A DNA stretch of 64,000 bases from DAIQNV01 sp038748775 (GCA_038748775.1 JBCDIT010000013.1:48230-112229), one strand, 5' to 3'. Positions 40,206 through 49,267 are shown, numbered from the stretch's first letter. Translations and numbers: made by a program. Notes: a model not told the origin generated them from the letters alone.

Positions 40206-43200
40206 TCAGAGGGCGAGGAGGACGGACGCCGCGTTCCCGCCGAGAACCTCTCCGAGACGGCTGAACGTTATCTGGCGTTCCGCGGCGGTGAGTTCAAGGC
40301 TCCGCAAGGCATCGATGAGATCGGCGGTGGTGAGGGCGGCGGGGGTGCCATACCCCCGGAGGTATGCTGCGACATCGCCGTCGGTTTGTGCGTCGTAGCG
40401 GTCGAGCAGATCAGGGATGTCCTCGGCGACCAGCGCGTTGGATTCGTCGGCGTCGAGCGCGAGCAGTTCGCGGAAGCGACTCGCGACCCCTTCGGCCGCG
40501 GCACGCGAGACGCGCTGCGTTGAGACTCGGTAGGTGCCATCGGCATCTTCTTCTGCGGTGTCAGTCGCGCCGGCGTCAACGAGAACGACGGAGCCGCCGA
40601 GCCCGATGACGTCATCGGACGTGACCAATTCGATGCCAAGGAGAGCGAGCGCGTCGGAATCGGAAAGAACGCGTGCCGGCTGGTCCGGGGTGTCGTTTGC
40701 GTCAGAGCGTTCGATGACCGAGCGTGCCTCGGCGGGGTCGAGTTCGTCGCCGTCTGGCGTGGGCGATGGCGAAGGTCCTGGACCGGGTTCTGGACCTGGG
40801 TCGGGGGTTGGATCCGGTTCTGGGTCGGGATCAGGATCGGGGTCCGGTTCTGGATCAGGGTCTGGATCAGGGTCTGGATTGGGGTCCGGATCAGGTTCTG
40901 GATCGGGGTCCGGATCAGGTTCTGGATCGGGCGGCGGTGCGACGAATTCCGCTGCAGCGAGGTCGAGCGGGAACAACTGACCCGTCGTAGACGACCCGAC
41001 ACCTTCGAACAGCGTCTCGTCGATGGGCTGGGCGAGTTCCTCGATCTCGCCGGCGGGAGAGGGGCCAGGGTTTGACGCGACGAGACGCACCGGCAGGCCC
41101 GATCCGAACGTCGGGGCGGTCCCGCTCGGGCTCTCGATGGTGAGGAGGCCGCCGACAACGATGTCGACGCCTTCGTCATTGATGAAGGCCGCGCCCGATT
41201 CAGCACCGGGTGTTGCGACCTGGCTCGGGGGCCTTGCGTTAAAAGCGACCTGGCCGTTCGGGCCTATGCCGCGGAGCGTGAGGTCTCCGGTGGTGACGAC
41301 GTCGCCCACGATGACCGACGCGGCCTCGATTTCAAGCGAGCCGAACGCAAGGGCTTTGCGTCCGGCGCCGAAGCTCACTTCGTCGCTCGCTCGGATCGTG
41401 AACGCGGAGCCGAGGTCGACATCGGACCGATCAAAGAGCCCGTTCGCCGCTGGCTCGGCATTCGTGAACACGACCGAAGCGTTCAGCGGGGCGAGGTCGC
41501 CCGGCGCCAGGTCTTCGCCGAAGACGACGCGGCTCGGAGCGGTCGGTTCGGAAGGGCCGATGGAACCACCCAGCACCACCGGCGTGCGCACGGTAGGTGT
41601 CCCGGTGAGATCATCGATGCTGGCGGTCCCCTCCCAAAGGAAGCGGAGCACCGGGCCAAGGTCCGATTCGGCGCTCACGTCACCAAGCAGCACGGTTGAG
41701 CCGGATCCTGCATCGAGCGTGACGTCATTCGTCAGCAGTGTCGGGCCGGCGATACGCACGCCTTCGGTTGTCGTCAGATCGCCTCCAAGGCTGGCAACAC
41801 CGTCAACATCGATGTCAACCGACGCAGCGGTGATGCTCGCATCGACGCTCTCGAACGCGGCCCCGATGGCGCTCAACGTGCCACCTGCCAAGTCGACATC
41901 GGCCAGCACCCGCACCGATCCGACGCCGGGCATCGGATCGGGATCGACATCAAACGACTGGTCGGCTTGCAAGTTGAGATCGAGTGGTGCCGAACCAAGA
42001 CTAGGTGCAAGCGGGCTGACCAGCACGATGTCACCCTGCGCCGAGAACGTCAACGTCCGCGGTTCGCCCAGCGTGTATTCGACCGTCTCGATTCCGGCGA
42101 CGGTCGGATCCTCGACGTCGAGCGTGACCGAACCCGACCCGGCGCCGCGGCTGAAGGCGCTGGTGATCTCGACATCACCCCCGGCCAGCGTGTCGAGAAC
42201 GCGATCGACCAGCACGATGCTGACCACTGGCTGCGTCGTGTCGTTGGGTCTCGGGCCCGCTTTATCGAGCGCGAGTTCGCGCGTGGTGATGATGACATCC
42301 ACCGGGTCGAGCAGCCAGCGGCCGCCCTTGCCCGTCTTGCTCGGCGCGGAGACGTCGATCGCCGCGTCTGCGTAGACCGAGCCGGTGCTTGAAGTCTCGA
42401 TGAAGCCGCCATCGCCAGTCCGGGCGCCGCCTCGGGCCGAGAGGATCCCTTGGACATCGGTCGAGCCACTGGACCACAGTTCGATCGAACCGCCGTCTCC
42501 CCTGGCGCCCCCATCGGCCCGGATATCGGCGTCGGGCGTCACACGAACCGTGCTCGTCATTGCCGTAGCACCGGGCGATGTACCAAGACGAACCGAGCCA
42601 CCTTGACCATTGCTCCGGGCTTCGATACGCCCGGAGACTTCGACCGTTCCGCCGGCAGCGGCCAGCGTCACCGAGCCGGCGCGGATGTCGCCGGCGTTCC
42701 ACGCGGCGACGGAGTACATGTCGCCGCTTCCGAGGCCCGGGCGTGCCTTCGGGGGTGTCGCTTCGGACGGTTCACGGAGTTGAAGCAGCGGGCCGCCGTC
42801 GCCCGGTTTAAGATAGACCTCGTCCCCCGCGACGAGCGCAACGGTGCCCTGGGGAGCGGTGATCGCACCGAGGTTTGCGACGCCCTGCCCGACCAGCAAT
42901 ACCTCGCCCGCGTCGATGCGACCCCGGTTGATCACGTCCCCGTCGATGCCAGTGAACCGATCGCGACCGGCAAGGAAGTCGGCGTTGGAAAGGTGTGCCG
43001 CGGCGGCGACGAACCCGGACGTGCTCACGATCGCACGTCCACCAAGGAACACACCGTTGGGGTTCACGAGGTAGACACGTCCATTCGAGAGCAAAGAGCC
43101 GTCGATGGTCGACGCCGTGCTTCCGGTCACTCGGTTCAGGACGCGCGCGTTCGCGTTAGGTTGGATGAACCGGACGGTGTCACCGGCCGCGATGTCGAAC

Positions 43201-43361
43201 GCGGAATACTCGAGGATCGTCTTGTCGGCCGCCCGGATCGTGGTCAGCGAGCCGTTCGTGTGCACCGAGGCGGAACCGCGCACGACCTTCGCGTCTTGCG
43301 GGGAAGAGGCGGCGGTGCCGGCGAAGGCGACCAATGCTGCGATGGAAGTGGCCTTGTTCAT
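40206..43361 (-). CDS. Two-partner secretion exoprotein (TpsA, filamentous-haemagglutinin type)
   Basis: A 1051-residue secreted protein. A signal peptide (MNKATSIAALVAFAGTAASS) is followed by a TPS domain: SVHTNGSLTTIRAADKTILEYSAFDIAAGDTVRFIQPN, NRVTGSTASTIDGSL and LVNPNGVFLGGRAIVSTSGFVA, with the NPNG motif that guides export. The middle (about 250-800) is beta-helix-like repeat sequence. Residues about 808-875 are an almost pure Asp-Pro/Glu-Pro spacer, and a C-terminal domain of about 170 residues follows. It should leave the cell through the TpsB pore encoded just upstream (44-nt gap). The function of the passenger is unknown; adhesion is common for the family. Confidence 0.88.
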   Translation of the reverse strand: MNKATSIAALVAFAGTAASSPQDAKVVRGSASVHTNGSLTTIRAADKTILEYSAFDIAAGDTVRFIQPNANARVLNRVTGSTASTIDGSLLSNGRVYLVNPNGVFLGGRAIVSTSGFVAAAAHLSNADFLAGRDRFTGIDGDVINRGRIDAGEVLLVGQGVANLGAITAPQGTVALVAGDEVYLKPGDGGPLLQLREPSEATPPKARPGLGSGDMYSVAAWNAGDIRAGSVTLAAAGGTVEVSGRIEARSNGQGGSVRLGTSPGATAMTSTVRVTPDADIRADGGARGDGGSIELWSSGSTDVQGILSARGGARTGDGGFIETSSTGSVYADAAIDVSAPSKTGKGGRWLLDPVDVIITTRELALDKAGPRPNDTTQPVVSIVLVDRVLDTLAGGDVEITSAFSRGAGSGSVTLDVEDPTVAGIETVEYTLGEPRTLTFSAQGDIVLVSPLAPSLGSAPLDLNLQADQSFDVDPDPMPGVGSVRVLADVDLAGGTLSAIGAAFESVDASITAASVDIDVDGVASLGGDLTTTEGVRIAGPTLLTNDVTLDAGSGSTVLLGDVSAESDLGPVLRFLWEGTASIDDLTGTPTVRTPVVLGGSIGPSEPTAPSRVVFGEDLAPGDLAPLNASVVFTNAEPAANGLFDRSDVDLGSAFTIRASDEVSFGAGRKALAFGSLEIEAASVIVGDVVTTGDLTLRGIGPNGQVAFNARPPSQVATPGAESGAAFINDEGVDIVVGGLLTIESPSGTAPTFGSGLPVRLVASNPGPSPAGEIEELAQPIDETLFEGVGSSTTGQLFPLDLAAAEFVAPPPDPEPDPDPDPEPDPDPNPDPDPDPDPEPDPDPDPDPEPDPTPDPGPEPGPGPSPSPTPDGDELDPAEARSVIERSDANDTPDQPARVLSDSDALALLGIELVTSDDVIGLGGSVVLVDAGATDTAEEDADGTYRVSTQRVSRAAAEGVASRFRELLALDADESNALVAEDIPDLLDRYDAQTDGDVAAYLRGYGTPAALTTADLIDALRSLELTAAERQITFSRLGEVLGGNAASVLLAL
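40745..40935 (-). repeat. Coding repeat for the Asp-Pro spacer of TpsA
   Basis: Short imperfect tandem units of six nucleotides (GGATCN/GGTTCN-type on the plus strand), read on the minus strand as D-P and E-P dipeptides. It is protein-coding, prone to slippage, and may vary in copy number between strains. Confidence 0.8.
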
Positions 43362-43405
43362 GCGACGTCCGATATCAGTTTCAACAGGCGTCCGTTGCCA
43401 TCCGT

Positions 43406-45178
43406 TCAGTATGCCACAAGCACGAGGAAATGCAGCCTGGTATCTCCGCTATCGCTCGGGTTTGTTGGTGATTGGGCGTCGGTGAGGGCGATTCCGTAGT
43501 CGAGGCGGGCGGTGACGTTGTTGTACAGGCGGGCGTCGACGCCAACACCGACCCCGATGAGGTTTTCATCGAACTCAAACGAGCGAACGTCGTTGTTATC
43601 GACCAGGGCGTAGTCGACGAAGGCTCGCAAGCCGAGGTCCCAGTCTGCCGAGCCGTAGGGCGTCTGGCGGCGACCTCGGAACGGTTGACCGAACAGGGTG
43701 CCGGGCCGGTCCGACGCGGGGAGTGCGGACGAGAGCCCGAACCGGTACTCCGCGGATGCCAAGATCGCCGAGTCGCCCGACGCGACGGCCTCTTCGTAGC
43801 CTCGAACAGTGAACAGACCGCCCGCGATGACCTGCTCGTTCGCGACCAGACGCGCATCGGGCACCCACTGGGTGCGCACGGAGAGCGTGACGTAGTGGGC
43901 AAGCGTCTGGTGCTCCGGTCCTCGAAGACCGGCGTACCCGTCGGGGGCCAGGAGCGGCTCGAGGAAGAACCCGTGTGAGGCGTCGAGCCGGAGGACGGTA
44001 AAGCTGGCGTCCGCGTCTTCACGCCCGAGTCGGTCGAGGTCGACCTCCTCGGTATCGGCGATTTCGGGGAGGTTGACTTCTATGCTGGCTTGCGCTCGGG
44101 TGTCCGTCGTGGTCGTTGTCTGATCGAACCGCACGCCGACTCGTGCGAGCAGAAGCTGGCTCTCGCCTTTGACGTCGGTGAGCAGGTTGGTCACGCGGAT
44201 ATCGCGATAAAGCACCCCGCCGAAGACATCAACGAAGGCATCGCCCCGCTGGAACACCTCTCGGGCGAATTCGGCTCCGAAGTCGAGCCCATCGCCTTCG
44301 ATAGCGGCTAAGCCCAGGTTGACATCGCTCGCGGTGTACTCGTTGTACGCGAAGGAGAGCGTGAATCGGGTGGTGTCGAGGTCGTCGAGCGGGCGGCGGT
44401 ACGACGCGCTCACGGCGTTTGCGTCGTCGAACTCTGCCGTGACGTAGCTGATGCTGAGCACGTCATCGGCGTTGGTCAACTGGCGATGCCTGGCACCGAA
44501 GAGCCAGCGGATCTCATCGGTTGAGCGCGTGCCGGTATTCGCGACCTGGGCGAAGACCGTCCAAGGCTTCGATTCATTGATGAGGTAATCGAGGCTCACC
44601 GCGCCGGGTTCGTTGGTGGGCGCGATCGCGACCTCGGCGCTGCGCCCCCTCGTCCGGTTGAGCCTCGCGATGGAGAGGTCGAGGGGTGTTCGACGGAGCA
44701 GGTCGCCCTCGCGGAGGGGGATGACCCGTCGAACACGGTCGTGCAAGGGGTGGTTGATGCGGCTGTCATCGACCGGCAAACGTTCTCCGAAGCCGATCGT
44801 CCGCGTCTGGCCGACGGTGGCCACGTAGATCAGAATCACCAGGGCATCTTCGCCCGAAGGACGAAGGTCTTCACCGGTGACTGGATCGATCTGGCCCGGA
44901 TCAGGGGTGACAAAATGACCTAGCAACCCGAACCGTTCCGCCATCTCGTCGCGGATCAGCGTCGTCATGCCCGCGATTTCTCGGGCAGACATGAACCCCG
45001 GTTGCTCGGGCGTCGGCGCGGCCGCCTCGAGTTCTGCGAGGTCCGGGGCGTCGTCGTGCCGATTGGCGTATTCGATCCAGACTTCGCTAACGCGGTAGAC
45101 GGTTTCCGGATCGGGCTGCGCCATCGAGGGGAGAGCGACGAAGGCGACAATGACGAAGGCGAAGAGCAACCGAGGCAC
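43406..45178 (-). CDS. Two-partner secretion outer-membrane transporter (TpsB/ShlB-FhaC type)
   Basis: A 590-residue outer-membrane protein. A Sec signal (MPRLLFAFVIVAFVALPSMA) precedes an atypical POTRA region (residues about 20-220; the second POTRA has LREGDLLRRTPLDLSIARLNRT), then a 16-strand-type barrel with alternating strands and the diagnostic loop motif VRGYEE at about 470, ending in aromatic-terminated LHFLVLVAY. It inserts in the outer membrane and exports its TpsA partner, whose gene follows after 44 nt. The POTRA part is poorly conserved, so substrate recognition may be specialised. Confidence 0.88.
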   Translation of the reverse strand: MPRLLFAFVIVAFVALPSMAQPDPETVYRVSEVWIEYANRHDDAPDLAELEAAAPTPEQPGFMSAREIAGMTTLIRDEMAERFGLLGHFVTPDPGQIDPVTGEDLRPSGEDALVILIYVATVGQTRTIGFGERLPVDDSRINHPLHDRVRRVIPLREGDLLRRTPLDLSIARLNRTRGRSAEVAIAPTNEPGAVSLDYLINESKPWTVFAQVANTGTRSTDEIRWLFGARHRQLTNADDVLSISYVTAEFDDANAVSASYRRPLDDLDTTRFTLSFAYNEYTASDVNLGLAAIEGDGLDFGAEFAREVFQRGDAFVDVFGGVLYRDIRVTNLLTDVKGESQLLLARVGVRFDQTTTTTDTRAQASIEVNLPEIADTEEVDLDRLGREDADASFTVLRLDASHGFFLEPLLAPDGYAGLRGPEHQTLAHYVTLSVRTQWVPDARLVANEQVIAGGLFTVRGYEEAVASGDSAILASAEYRFGLSSALPASDRPGTLFGQPFRGRRQTPYGSADWDLGLRAFVDYALVDNNDVRSFEFDENLIGVGVGVDARLYNNVTARLDYGIALTDAQSPTNPSDSGDTRLHFLVLVAY

Positions 45179-45229
45179 GCCCGAGAGTATCGCCGATAAC
45201 CCGCTCGAATGCCAGTGGTAAACCGCCGG

Positions 45230-46411
45230 TCAGGGGGCGTGGTGCGCTCCGCCGGCGATCGTGAGCGGGCTCCATGCCTCTCGGAAACGCATGATCGGCC
45301 GATCACCATCGAATTCGAGCGGGAGCCACAGGTACCGAGAGTCTTTGAGATTCTTCGGATTCCATCGATCGGCCAAGAAAATGAAGATGTCGTCTTGGCC
45401 AGCCACCGGGAGGACAAACGTGCTCTGGCTTCGGAAGGTCGTGTTCCGCTCCGGACCGACACATGGATTCCCGGTCACGGTCCATGGGCCCCAGATCGAA
45501 TCGGCGACCGCGTGCTGGGCCGCGTTGGGCGACCAGCCGGTGCATCCCGAGGTGATCAGGTGATACCGACCGTCGCGTTTGAACAGCGCCGGAGCTTCGC
45601 GGTGACCCCCGGGGTTGAGCCGAATGAACCGGCCGGTGTGGCGGGTAAAGGTGTCGTCGAGTTCGGCGATGTGAAGTGTGAAATTCTCCTCCGCGGCGAA
45701 GACGTGGTACGCGGTACCGTCGTCATCGAGGAAGAGAGTCATGTCGCGTGCCATCTGGCCGCCGTAGAAGTCTCTGGCGAAGAACCAGTCGGCCTTCTCC
45801 GCCTTCGATGCCGACCGATCGGGCTGGGGCCCGGCACCCTTGTTGGCGATGATGCTCTGTTTCATCGCGTCGGTCGAGCCGAGCGGGAACCGCCCGGCGT
45901 TCGGGCGTGTGCTCCCGAGGTAGCGAAAGGGCCCGGTAGGGGAGTCTGAGATCGCGCAGGCGGTCCGCGCCGCGTTGTAGTGGTGCCCGTTCAGTTCAAG
46001 GTGGAACCACATCACAAAGCTCTTGGTCGTCTCGTTGAACAAGACCTTTGGGCGTTCCATGACACACCCTGGAGCGATCTCGCTTCGGTCATCGTCGGAG
46101 ACTGGGAGGACAACTCCGGCGTTGTCCCAGTGCAACAGATCCGTCGATCGATAGACGCGAATGCCGACTTCGGCTGTATGGCGTTGTTCTTTGTGCTCTC
46201 CGTACCAGTAGTAGACGCCCTCGTGGAAGAGCACGCCGGCGCCGTGAGCGTTGATCGGTTCGCCATCGGTGTCCAACCAGACAGCGCCCGGTCTGATGGG
46301 CGGGGTTTCAGAACCCCTTACGGTCCACACGCCAACGACGAACAACACGAGGGTGAGTACTCGGATCAAAGTTGAGCTCCGCGTCGGTTTCGCTCGCGAA
46401 ATCGGACCCAA
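45230..46411 (-). CDS. GH43-type glycosidase, exo-beta-1,3-galactanase-like
   Basis: A 393-residue exported five-bladed beta-propeller hydrolase. The N-terminal helix TLIRVLTLVLFVVGVWTV is a signal/anchor. Conserved blocks are PINAHGAGVLFHEGVYYWYGEHK, VRVYRSTDLLHW, MERPKVLFNETTKSFVMWFH, ARDMTLFLDDDGTAYHVFAAEENFTLHIAEL, REAPALFKRDGRYHLITSGCTGW, FRSQSTFVLPVAGQ and DSRYLWLPLEF, the plan of GH43 subfamily 24. Members of that subfamily lack the usual catalytic base Asp, and here the first-blade position is also AHGAG without it. It probably trims galactan side chains of algal or plant polysaccharide. No PUL-like neighbours were seen. Confidence 0.85.
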   Translation of the reverse strand: MGPISRAKPTRSSTLIRVLTLVLFVVGVWTVRGSETPPIRPGAVWLDTDGEPINAHGAGVLFHEGVYYWYGEHKEQRHTAEVGIRVYRSTDLLHWDNAGVVLPVSDDDRSEIAPGCVMERPKVLFNETTKSFVMWFHLELNGHHYNAARTACAISDSPTGPFRYLGSTRPNAGRFPLGSTDAMKQSIIANKGAGPQPDRSASKAEKADWFFARDFYGGQMARDMTLFLDDDGTAYHVFAAEENFTLHIAELDDTFTRHTGRFIRLNPGGHREAPALFKRDGRYHLITSGCTGWSPNAAQHAVADSIWGPWTVTGNPCVGPERNTTFRSQSTFVLPVAGQDDIFIFLADRWNPKNLKDSRYLWLPLEFDGDRPIMRFREAWSPLTIAGGAHHAP

Positions 46412-46563
46412 CCGCGTGGATCCAGTCGTGCCGGGACAAGGTCATGATATCGCCGTGCCGGAGTTCGACGCCCGAGTCAAGTCTCTGGGTGGGCATCGAG
46501 TTCGAGTATCCGGAGGGGTCCCGCTGAAGATCTCGCCGCTTGGGTTCTGACTCGTAGAGTGAA
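46412..46563 (-). other. Gap between MarR and GH43 genes, possible gene remnant
   Basis: On the minus strand one frame through this stretch reads RLDSGVELRHGDIMTLSRHDWIHAVG, faintly like the C-terminal HGD...H part of an AlkB-type 2OG-Fe(II) oxygenase. There is no start or full domain, so this would be at best a remnant. Otherwise nothing is seen here. Confidence 0.2.
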
Positions 46564-47046
46564 TCACTCCTCATTGCCTACGTCAGAGACTTTGTCAAGG
46601 CCTCGTTCAAGTGCACGGATTAGCGAATCGAGGTTCTTGACTGCTTTCGCATGGTCGATATCGTCGAGGTCGGCGAACTCCTGCATGATCGCATCTGCAA
46701 CGAGTCTGTAGCGTCCCCCGAGTTGCTCGAATGCCTTTGTTTGCAGCGCGATCACACTTGACCGGCGGTCGTGATCCGACGGGCGGCGAGAAACCAGGCC
46801 CCTTTCGACAAGTCGGTCTACCAGAGGAGTTACCGATCCACTGGTGAGGTCGAGGCGACGCCCAATTTCCTTTGGCGTGAGCGGACCATGCTCAAGCAAA
46901 TTGAGGCACCGCAAGTCGGTCCTGTTGATTTCGAGGGACCGCTCCATGGCTTCGTCGATCCTGTCCAGCGTTGCGTGGATGGCGCGTCCGCACCGAATCA
47001 GATCCAGAGCACGTTTGGCTTCAATTTTGTCTTGACTATCGTTCAT
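46564..47046 (-). CDS. MarR family transcriptional regulator
   Basis: A 160-residue winged-helix repressor. The core is NLLEHGPLTPKEIGRRLDLTSGSVTPLVDRLVERGLVSRRPSDHDRRSSVIALQTKA: helix-turn-helix, wing with D-x-D-RR, and flanking dimerisation helices. It is transcribed divergently from the NTF2-like gene with 58 nt between starts, and a palindrome (47055-47070) lies between them, so it probably represses that gene and itself. The ligand is unknown. Confidence 0.92.
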   Translation of the reverse strand: MNDSQDKIEAKRALDLIRCGRAIHATLDRIDEAMERSLEINRTDLRCLNLLEHGPLTPKEIGRRLDLTSGSVTPLVDRLVERGLVSRRPSDHDRRSSVIALQTKAFEQLGGRYRLVADAIMQEFADLDDIDHAKAVKNLDSLIRALERGLDKVSDVGNEE

Positions 47047-47054
47047 CTTGATGC

Positions 47055-47070
47055 TAAAGATATCGCTTTA
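47055..47070. promoter_or_regulatory. Candidate MarR operator
   Basis: TAAAGATATCGCTTTA, half-sites TAAAG and CTTTA with a 6-bp centre, in an AT-rich patch 9 nt upstream of the marR-type ATG and 35 nt upstream of the divergent gene. Size and place suit a MarR dimer site. Confidence 0.5.
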
Positions 47071-47104
47071 TGACTGGGTGATCGACTTCAAATGGAGACG
47101 TGTC

Positions 47105-47461
47105 ATGGATACCGCAGAACTCTCGCAAGCGTTCGCCGCCCTCTGCTCGCAGGGCAAACTCGAAGAAGCTCAGAAGTATTGGTCGGATGACGTCATCAGT
47201 GTCGAGGGCTTCCCAAGCCCGCATCAAGTTTGTCGCGGTCGAGAGGCGGTCATCGCCAAGCAGAAGATGTGGTCAGAAGGCACCGAGATGCATGGCATCA
47301 CTTGCGAGGGACCGTTCATCCACGGCGATCAATTCGCTCTGCGATTTTCGCTCGACTGCACCGACCGCGAGGGCACTCGCAGCACGATGCACGAGATTGC
47401 GCTCTACACCGTGAAAGATGGATCTGTAACCGAAGAACGCTTCTTTCCGCTGATGGGTTGA
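47105..47461 (+). CDS. NTF2-like/SnoaL-like fold protein
   Basis: A 118-residue small cone-shaped-fold protein: MDTAELSQAFAALCSQGKLEEAQKYWSDDVISVEGF, CRGREAVIAKQKMW, FIHGDQFALRFSLDCTDREGTRSTMHEIALYTVKDGSVTEERFF. The family covers isomerases, dehydratases and binding proteins, so no reaction can be given. ATG 47105 was chosen over 47048 because it lies past the operator and has TGGAG upstream. Likely the target of the divergent MarR regulator. The next gene begins 5 nt after. Confidence 0.8.
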   Translation: MDTAELSQAFAALCSQGKLEEAQKYWSDDVISVEGFPSPHQVCRGREAVIAKQKMWSEGTEMHGITCEGPFIHGDQFALRFSLDCTDREGTRSTMHEIALYTVKDGSVTEERFFPLMG

Positions 47462-47466
47462 CCCCG

Positions 47467-47973
47467 ATGGGAGGTGCCATCACGATCGATCATGACGACT
47501 ACTACCCATTCGAGTTCGAGGCTGTGATCGAGCATCACAACCTCGGAACCTACCGATACACCGTTGTCTTCTTGGATGAGCGTCTACACGAACATCTTCC
47601 GCTTTCCGAGAATCCTCGCTTGAGGGCATCAGGAGAGATCCGGGACATTCCATTTGACGGGGCATGGCAACCCGTTCGGGGCCGATGGTACCTGATGCTC
47701 TCGAAGCCGCTGATGCGTGATGGGGAGTTTGAAATTGGTTCGGTTGTTCGAGTTCGGTTTCGAGTCGAGGATCAAGATGCAGTAGAAGTGCCCCCCGAGT
47801 TGGACGCGATGCTCCAAGGCAACGCCGCTTTGAAGCAAGCGTGGGATGCTTTGACCGTCGGGAAGCGGCGTGGCCTGGCGTACAGAGTATCGTTTGCAAA
47901 GACTGCGGCGACTGTGAAGAAGCGACTCGTGGAAGTAGCAGAAGCCCTTGCGGGATCCGCGGGGCATCTCTGA
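47467..47973 (+). CDS. YdeI/OmpD-associated-like protein with DUF1905 domain
   Basis: A 168-residue protein with an N-terminal DUF1905 beta barrel (FEFEAVIEHHNLGTYRYTVVFL, GEIRDIPFDGAWQPVRGRWYLMLSKPLMRDGEFEIGSVVRVRFRVEDQ) and a C-terminal OmdA helical domain (VPPELDAMLQGNAALKQAWDALTVGKRRGLAYRVSFAKTAATVKKRL). The family is linked to stress tolerance in some bacteria; its chemistry is unknown. Five nt after the NTF2-like gene, probably in the same MarR-controlled unit. Confidence 0.85.
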   Translation: MGGAITIDHDDYYPFEFEAVIEHHNLGTYRYTVVFLDERLHEHLPLSENPRLRASGEIRDIPFDGAWQPVRGRWYLMLSKPLMRDGEFEIGSVVRVRFRVEDQDAVEVPPELDAMLQGNAALKQAWDALTVGKRRGLAYRVSFAKTAATVKKRLVEVAEALAGSAGHL

Positions 47974-47998
47974 TTTTGAGGAGTGCGCAGGTCGTCAA

Positions 47999-48082
47999 TG
48001 CCGGAGGGGGGACTCGAACCCCCACGGGTTTTACCCCGGCGGATTTTGAATCCGCTGCGTCTGCCAATTCCGCCACTCCGGC
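47999..48082 (-). tRNA. tRNA-Leu (anticodon CAA)
   Basis: Minus-strand 84-nt tRNA. Acceptor stem GCCGGAG / CTCCGGC with discriminator A; D-arm GGCGGAATTGGCAGACGC; anticodon arm GCGGA-TTCAAAA-TCCGC with anticodon CAA; a long class II variable arm; T-arm GGGGGTTCGAGTCCCCC. CCA is not encoded. It reads UUG codons. Confidence 0.97.
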
Positions 48083-48241
48083 GCGGAACGAGATGATAAG
48101 CGGGCAACCGTGCGAAGGCGGTCCGGAGGGCCCGAGTTGGCAAAAGTTTGAAAGCCTATACACTGTTGGCTCAGAACTTGGGCAGGGCGCCGTGTCCGTC
48201 AGGTGGGCCGGTGGTTCTCGTCCGTGCCGATGGGAGACATC

Positions 48242-49267
48242 ATGGCGGAGACCACACCTGCTCCGAAAGCCGCGTTGCGCGTCGTTCTCTGGATCATCAC
48301 CCTGGTCGCCATCGCCGCGACCGCGGCGGTCTGGTTCTCAACACAGTCGACGGCCGCGCCGCCGAGGGTTGCTCTTGTGACCGCTGACCAGACGGCGTTC
48401 TGGGAGAGCCTGATCGACGGCGCCGAGGCCGCGGCGTCCGAACTGGGCGTCGAACTGACCGTCGAACGTCCGAACGGGACCATGGACAGCCAGACCGACA
48501 CGCTCGAGAGCCTGCTGGCGCAGGGGTACGACGGGATCGCCGTGAGCCCGGTCGACGCGGTCAAGCAGGGGATCACCCTGCGCAAGGTCGCCGCCGGGAG
48601 TCGCCTGATCACCGTCGACTCGGACAGCGATCTCTCGGGGCGCATCTGCTTCGTGGGCACCGACAACTACGGGGCCGGGCGTCAGTGCGGGCAGCTTGTC
48701 AAAGAGGCCCTCCCAGCGGGCGGGCGAATCGCGATCGTCATGGGTCCGATCGACAAGGAAAACGGGAACCGCCGCCGTCAGGGCGTGATCGACGAACTGC
48801 TCGACCGCTCCGACGGTCCGGGCCGTCCGGTTGAACCGCTCGAGGAAGAGCACGCCGGCGACATGTTCACCGTCGCGGCGACCTTGATCGACAACATCGA
48901 TCCGGCCGCGGCTGAGTCCAACGTCGCCGAATTGCTCGCTGCCGACCCGGACATCGACGTTCTCGTCGGTCTCTATGGGTACAGCACGCCCGCGATCCTG
49001 CGTGCCCTGCAGGCTGCCGGCCGGACGGACGTGAAGGTCGTGGGGTTCGATGACGATCCCGAGACGCTCGCGGGTGTTTCTGATGGCCGCGTGTTCGCGA
49101 CGATCGCTCAAGATCAGTTCAACTACGGATACCACACCGTCCGGCTGCTCGCCGACGCGGCCAAGGGTCAGGCGCATATCGCCATCCCGCTGACCGAGAA
49201 GGTGTGGTACCCGCCACTCGTGGTCCGGTCCGACAACGTCGAAACGTTCCGGGCTGGCCAGAACTGA
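48242..49267 (+). CDS. Substrate-binding protein, sugar ABC type, N-terminally anchored
   Basis: A 341-residue periplasmic-binding protein of the ribose/galactose (Peripla_BP_4) group. A single N-terminal helix (ALRVVLWIITLVAIAATAAVWFS) without lipobox or clear cleavage site suggests a membrane anchor. RVALVTADQTAFWESLIDGAEAAASELGVELTV, GYDGIAVSPVD, FVGTDNYGAGRQCGQLV, GRIAIVMGP and VKVVGFDDDPETLAGVSDGRVFATIAQDQFNYG cover both lobes. No ABC permease or ATPase gene is next to it, so it either serves a distant transporter or acts as a sensor. ATG 48242 was preferred to 48230 because GGAG sits 6 nt before it. Confidence 0.88.
   Translation: MAETTPAPKAALRVVLWIITLVAIAATAAVWFSTQSTAAPPRVALVTADQTAFWESLIDGAEAAASELGVELTVERPNGTMDSQTDTLESLLAQGYDGIAVSPVDAVKQGITLRKVAAGSRLITVDSDSDLSGRICFVGTDNYGAGRQCGQLVKEALPAGGRIAIVMGPIDKENGNRRRQGVIDELLDRSDGPGRPVEPLEEEHAGDMFTVAATLIDNIDPAAAESNVAELLAADPDIDVLVGLYGYSTPAILRALQAAGRTDVKVVGFDDDPETLAGVSDGRVFATIAQDQFNYGYHTVRLLADAAKGQAHIAIPLTEKVWYPPLVVRSDNVETFRAGQN

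Noticed and set aside
40745..40935. Tandem short repeats, considered as CRISPR or minisatellite
   Set aside because: Units are six nucleotides without spacers and encode the Asp-Pro stretch of TpsA.
46412..46563. AlkB-like fragment on the minus strand
   Set aside because: Only a short HGD-containing stretch with no start or domain; kept as a weak note, not called a pseudogene.
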